DNA of 10,255 nt. It comes from Thalassiosira profunda. Lineage: Eukaryota; Bacillariophyta; Thalassiosirophyceae; Thalassiosirales; Thalassiosiraceae. The position numbers and the translations under genes were made by a program. The DNA is taken from positions 1 through 10,255 of the forward strand of contig JALLAP010001390.1 of NCBI GenBank assembly GCA_036939355.1. The letters run 5' to 3'. Of this stretch, positions 8,043-10,255 are shown piece by piece (position 1 is the first letter of the stretch; the number at the start of each line of letters is the position of its first letter). The notes beneath the pieces are model-generated. The model was not told the origin of the DNA, did no database searches, and saw nothing but the letters and a program-made list of their open reading frames with translations.

Positions 8043-8069
8043 GGCGGGAAGCGCGGTTAGTTTCCCGCC
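8043..8069. repeat. Inverted repeat with two E2F-like sites
   Basis: GGCGGGAA (8043-8050) and TTCCCGCC (8062-8069) form a perfect 8-bp inverted repeat with an 11-nt spacer. Each arm matches the E2F core TTSCCGCC, and the right arm extends to TTTCCCGCC. It lies between convergent genes, where a promoter role for either neighbour is not expected. Confidence 0.45.
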
Positions 8070-8167
8070 TTCCGCCTCCGTCAACCATGGATTTGGCCAC
8101 CTCCTGCAGAAGGCTCGGGCGGACTGTTTTCCTCTAGGATTTTACGACACAGAGTGAACTGCGTTGT

Positions 8168-8312
8168 CGGGTCGATCTCGAGGTCTAAAAAAAGACATCG
8201 AGTATTTAGTTCCACCAGGGCTTGCCCTCGGTACGGAAGNCGGGTCGATCTCGAGGTCTAAAAAAAGACATCGAGTATTTAGTTCCACCAGGGCTTGCCC
8301 TCGGTACGGAAG
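8168..8312. repeat. Second perfect 72-bp direct repeat around a single N
   Basis: Bases 8168-8239 recur exactly as 8241-8312, with N at 8240. The repeat covers the last codons, stop and 3' UTR start of PetC. The copy next to the gene body (8241-8312) contains the stop used for PetC, so the duplication adds only a false second tail downstream. It has the same size and structure as 4276-4420, hence an assembly join. Confidence 0.95.
8250..8275 (-). other. Stem-loop in the PetC 3' UTR, 3 nt after the stop codon
   Basis: On the plus strand CTCGAGGTCT (8250-8259) pairs with AGACATCGAG (8266-8275) around six A. In the PetC mRNA this gives a 10-position stem with one mismatch (nine pairs) and a U6 loop, starting just after the UAA. 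The copy at 8177-8202 is part of the assembly duplication. Confidence 0.6.
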
Positions 8313-9037
8313 TCGGTCTCCGTCCAGCTGGTGAAGAGGATGGTTCCACTGTCGCTAGTCTCAATGTGGGCAAGGGCGAGGGGAAGGGGAGCAGGTCCGC
8401 GGACAACGGCTCCGGTGGGGGCGTACTGTAAGAGAGGGATAATTGCAAATTGTGCAGGGAATATGAGGGTTAGATAATTGCAACGAAAATCAACACGTGC
8501 ACCACCACACCAACGAACAGCTGCAGCTGGACTCACTTGCGATCCGTGGCACGGGCACATGAACTTGTTGTTGGCGGCCGACCACGGGACGACGCATCCC
8601 AAGTGAGTGCACACGGCGTTGAGGCCGTAGCTCTCGAGGGTTCCGTCGTCCTTGACAATGAGGTAGGTGGCATCGCCCTTAAGACCCTGGGCGAGGGAGT
8701 GGTCCCCGGCCTTCTTGCTCGCGAGGTACTCCTTCAAGTTGAGGTCGTTCCCGTCCTTGTCCTTCGCGGGGGTGCCGCCCCCTGCGCCCCCGGCGCTCGG
8801 GGGCAGGAAGAAGAGGATGTACGGCACGGCGAGTCCGCCGACGGTCACGGCCGCGGAGCCCACGAGGATGAGGTTCATGAGGTTCCGGCGGTTCTGGTCG
8901 ATGTAGAACTCGCCTTCCGCGGCGGCCATGCTGACCGGGGCGACGGCCGACGTGCGCTGCTGCACGTTGACCGGGGCCGGGGCGAACGCGGCCGAGGAGC
9001 CGATGAGGGCGGCGGAGAGGACCGAGAGGAGCTTCAT
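8279..9037 (-). CDS. petC: PetC, Rieske iron-sulfur subunit of the cytochrome b6f complex, two exons
   Basis: Exons 9037-8537 and 8425-8279 (minus strand) encode 215 aa. PetC carries the [2Fe-2S] centre that takes electrons from plastoquinol and passes them to the c-type cytochromes at the thylakoid membrane. Both cluster boxes are intact: CTHLGC (143-148) and CPCHGS (161-166), with ligands C143, H145, C161 and H164 and the C148-C163 disulfide pair. Residues 1-20 are a signal peptide ending SSAAFAP, the plastid-import motif of algae with red secondary plastids. The single membrane anchor is about 54-79, preceded by NRRN, followed by a Gly-rich hinge (SAGGAGGG). The end [14 protein letters not shown]...[11 protein letters not shown] is typical of b6f Rieske proteins. 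ATG 9037 is chosen for the presequence; the frame extends upstream without targeting features. TGACGT (9167-9172) lies about 130 bp upstream. Confidence 0.95.
   Translation of the reverse strand: MKLLSVLSAALIGSSAAFAPAPVNVQQRTSAVAPVSMAAAEGEFYIDQNRRNLMNLILVGSAAVTVGGLAVPYILFFLPPSAGGAGGGTPAKDKDGNDLNLKEYLASKKAGDHSLAQGLKGDATYLIVKDDGTLESYGLNAVCTHLGCVVPWSAANNKFMCPCHGSQVSPAAAVRWCGGARVDFRCNYLTLIFPAQFAIIPLLQYAPTGAVVRGPAPLPLALAHIETSDSGTILFTSWTETDFRTEGKPWWN
8426..8536 (-). other. petC: Intron of petC (111 bp, 3n, no in-frame stop)
   Basis: On the minus strand the donor is CAA/GTGAGT at 8536 and the acceptor is TCTCTTACAG/TAC ending at 8426. Splicing joins CPCHGSQ to [14 protein letters not shown], the uninterrupted Rieske sequence. 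Reading through would insert 37 residues right behind the second cluster box. Confidence 0.93.
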
Positions 9038-10209
9038 GGTTGGGTTTGGTGCAGGGATAGTGGGGACGAGGACGAGGCGGGGAAGCACGCAACATGTTGA
9101 ACAGCCGCCGCCGACGAGGGAAAAACAAACAAAACAAACGCACGGCAAAAGATCCGTAACAGCCTGTGACGTGGCACGACGACGTACAGACGGAAATTGG
9201 GGTTAATCTTAAGGGTTATTTTGGGTTATCCTTAGACATTTACCTACAGTGCGAAAAGCGGTACTTGATGTCGTATCAAAAAGCCTGTCTTGCCTGCGTG
9301 TTTTTAGGCATTTGTTCGCCAGCGTTCTTTTCTGCAACAGGGTTCGCACCAAATTGGGCAGTCGACTGATTTCAGTGCCAGGGCGACGGACAAATCGCAC
9401 AGGGTCATTCCTTCACTTGGGAATCAATACTATTGACACGTCTACGAAGGAATTCAGATTTGTACACGAAAGGGGAGAAGCTGGGAGAAGCAAGACTTTT
9501 CACAGGCAAAATCCGCCGATGAGATTTTTGGTGAGAAAGTTGCATGCTTCATGCTCGTAGGTGGCCGCCATTTTGGGCCATATTGTAATCAAGGCGGAAA
9601 CCAATTTGCCATTATTGTATCAAGCCTGCGTTGGGAGCGAGGCACATAACTCTTGGCGGCAGCGATCGCGCGGCGCACCGGGGACCGCGTGGTTGTCGAC
9701 GCCCTCACCTCAAATTCCCAGCAGCTGGCGAGGCGCAGAGGAAGACGCGGAGGAGCTCCGCCGAGAGTCGCCGCCCCATCATCGACGAGCATTTGCAATT
9801 CAGATTGCAAAGTGCAAGTGAGGAGTCCGGCTTCATAATTCTCCAACCACCGTCGTCGCATCGTGGCCTCGCCGCTGGCCTATCCAAGGGATACCTCGTC
9901 CTTTGACCCAACCTCATTCACATCTCACATCAACCCCGGTTGGCTGAGTGCACCCACCTACTGCCCCGCCTGGACCGAGCGGCCAGCAACGAGCCAACGC
10001 ATTCAAGTGTCGTTCTCGTCCATCGCGGAGATACGATCGCTTTGGGTCGTCCTACGCAGCCCTTCACCTCCACGTCTCACGTCAACACCAAGCAATTGGA
10101 GTTGATCCTGGTCGCCCATCTATCTTGTAAGACATCTTAGAGAGAGTGAGGTATCTTCCCATCAAGTCAGTGGGATTTGCGCAGAGATATAACTGCAAAG
10201 ATAGCAATC
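9038..10209. other. Long intergenic region upstream of petC and of the last gene
   Basis: About 1.17 kb between two divergent starts. On the petC side it holds TGACGT (9167-9172) and three GGGTTA units (9200-9228). A weak coding candidate lies at 9268-9522 (separate entry). Between 9650 and 9860 the DNA is GC-rich with several overlapping open frames of arbitrary composition; TTGCAAT-like words cluster at 9790-9815. A possible small 5'-UTR intron (GTAAGA at 10127 to CAG at 10170) precedes the last gene, but 44 bp is short. Nothing else is supported. Confidence 0.4.
9268..9522 (+). other. Weak coding candidate: signal-peptide-like start, in-frame TGA, then more open frame
   Basis: From ATG 9268 the frame reads a 33-residue peptide with a hydrophobic run (ACLACVFLGICSPAFFSA) and ATGFAP, which resembles the ASAFAP plastid-import motif, then TGA at 9367-9369. 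The same frame stays open for 50 more codons (9370-9519), including LLTRLRRNSDLYTKGEKLG, to a TGA at 9520. It may be a pseudogene, the first exon of an unseen gene or chance. No homologue is recognised. Confidence 0.2.
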
Positions 10210-10255
10210 ATGAGCCGCAACGCCCCCACATTCGAGTTTGCGGACGACTCCGCGG
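10210..10255 (+). CDS. Start of an unrecognised gene, cut by the window end
   Basis: ATG at 10210 in the context GCAATCATGA opens a frame of 15 codons (MSRNAPTFEFADDSA) that runs off the window. There is no targeting signal in these residues, so a cytosolic or nuclear protein is more likely. It is too short to assign. The start is inferred from position and the codon pattern; an upstream exon cannot be excluded. Confidence 0.5.
   Translation, partial: MSRNAPTFEFADDSA

Larger units (their letters stand above)
7631..8278. other. Convergent 3' intergenic region between TFB5 and PetC
   Basis: About 650 bp, or about 575 after collapsing the assembly duplication. It holds a possible decayed coding stretch (7703-7969), an E2F-like inverted repeat (8043-8069), a short ATG frame of 16 codons in good start context (8087-8137, product unrecognised), the first copy of the 72-bp duplication and the PetC 3' hairpin. 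No canonical AATAAA was found next to either gene end. Confidence 0.5.

Noticed and set aside
8206..8448. Short frame ending in the PetC tail
   Set aside because: It is a copy of the PetC end created by the 72-bp duplication and the N.
9038..9148. 37-residue N-terminal extension of PetC
   Set aside because: It is Cys/Val-rich without a targeting pattern and would bury the typical [20 protein letters not shown] start.
9561..10140. Several overlapping 60-90-codon frames before the last gene
   Set aside because: They overlap in different frames in GC-rich DNA, show no motif or hydrophobic pattern and mostly lack a plausible start context.
1..10255. tRNA/rRNA genes, CRISPR arrays, insertion sequences, viral or toxin genes
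   Set aside because: I looked for cloverleaf boxes, regular spacer repeats, transposase motifs and terminal inverted repeats and saw none.

Overview
This window is nuclear DNA of a photosynthetic eukaryote with a red-lineage secondary plastid, most likely a diatom or a related stramenopile alga. Three things support this. Several proteins start with a signal peptide followed by a basic, Ser/Thr-rich transit region, with an aromatic residue at the presumed cleavage site (SSAAFAP in PetC, VAS/FVL, VRS/FP, ASS/W). PetC is nuclear encoded. The genes have short GT-AG introns (81, 89 and 111 bp) and sit close together on alternating strands. The species cannot be fixed from the sequence; a centric diatom is a reasonable guess.

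Layout, left to right: (1) the 3' end of an oxidosqualene cyclase gene (+), which stops about 25 residues short of the family's conserved C-terminus; (2) a two-exon choline-transporter-like (CTL/SLC44/Pns1) membrane protein of 807 aa (+); (3) a mitochondrial-carrier-family protein of the pyrimidine nucleotide carrier type (-), with an apparent plastid-targeting presequence, whose reading frame is broken only by an assembly error; (4) a SpoU/TrmH-class RNA 2'-O-methyltransferase with a probable plastid presequence (+); (5) a small protein with a Tat-like, thylakoid-lumen-type tripartite presequence and a C-terminal CxxC (-), its stop only 12 bp from that of gene 4; (6) the TFIIH subunit Tfb5/TTDA/GTF2H5 in two exons (+); (7) PetC, the Rieske iron-sulfur protein of cytochrome b6f, in two exons (-); (8) the first 15 codons of an unrecognised gene (+). 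Genes 3/4, 5/6 and 7/8 are divergent. Genes 2/3, 4/5 and 6/7 converge.

Four of the eight genes look plastid-directed (carrier, methyltransferase, lumen protein, PetC). This is a mixed neighbourhood, not an operon, and no mobile element, CRISPR array, tRNA or rRNA is visible.

Two single-N positions (4348 and 8240) are each flanked by a perfect 72-bp direct repeat. Equal lengths at two unrelated places point to contig ends that overlap by 72 bp and were joined without merging. Collapsing each copy plus N (73 bp) restores the carrier frame to 407 aa and leaves PetC unchanged.

I see no convincing new multi-gene system. The points most worth checking are the plastid presequence on a nucleotide-carrier homologue, the lumen protein, the odd end of the cyclase gene, two stopless introns of 3n length, a hairpin directly after the PetC stop, an identical 10-mer just upstream of two start codons, and what may be a decayed coding stretch between TFB5 and PetC.
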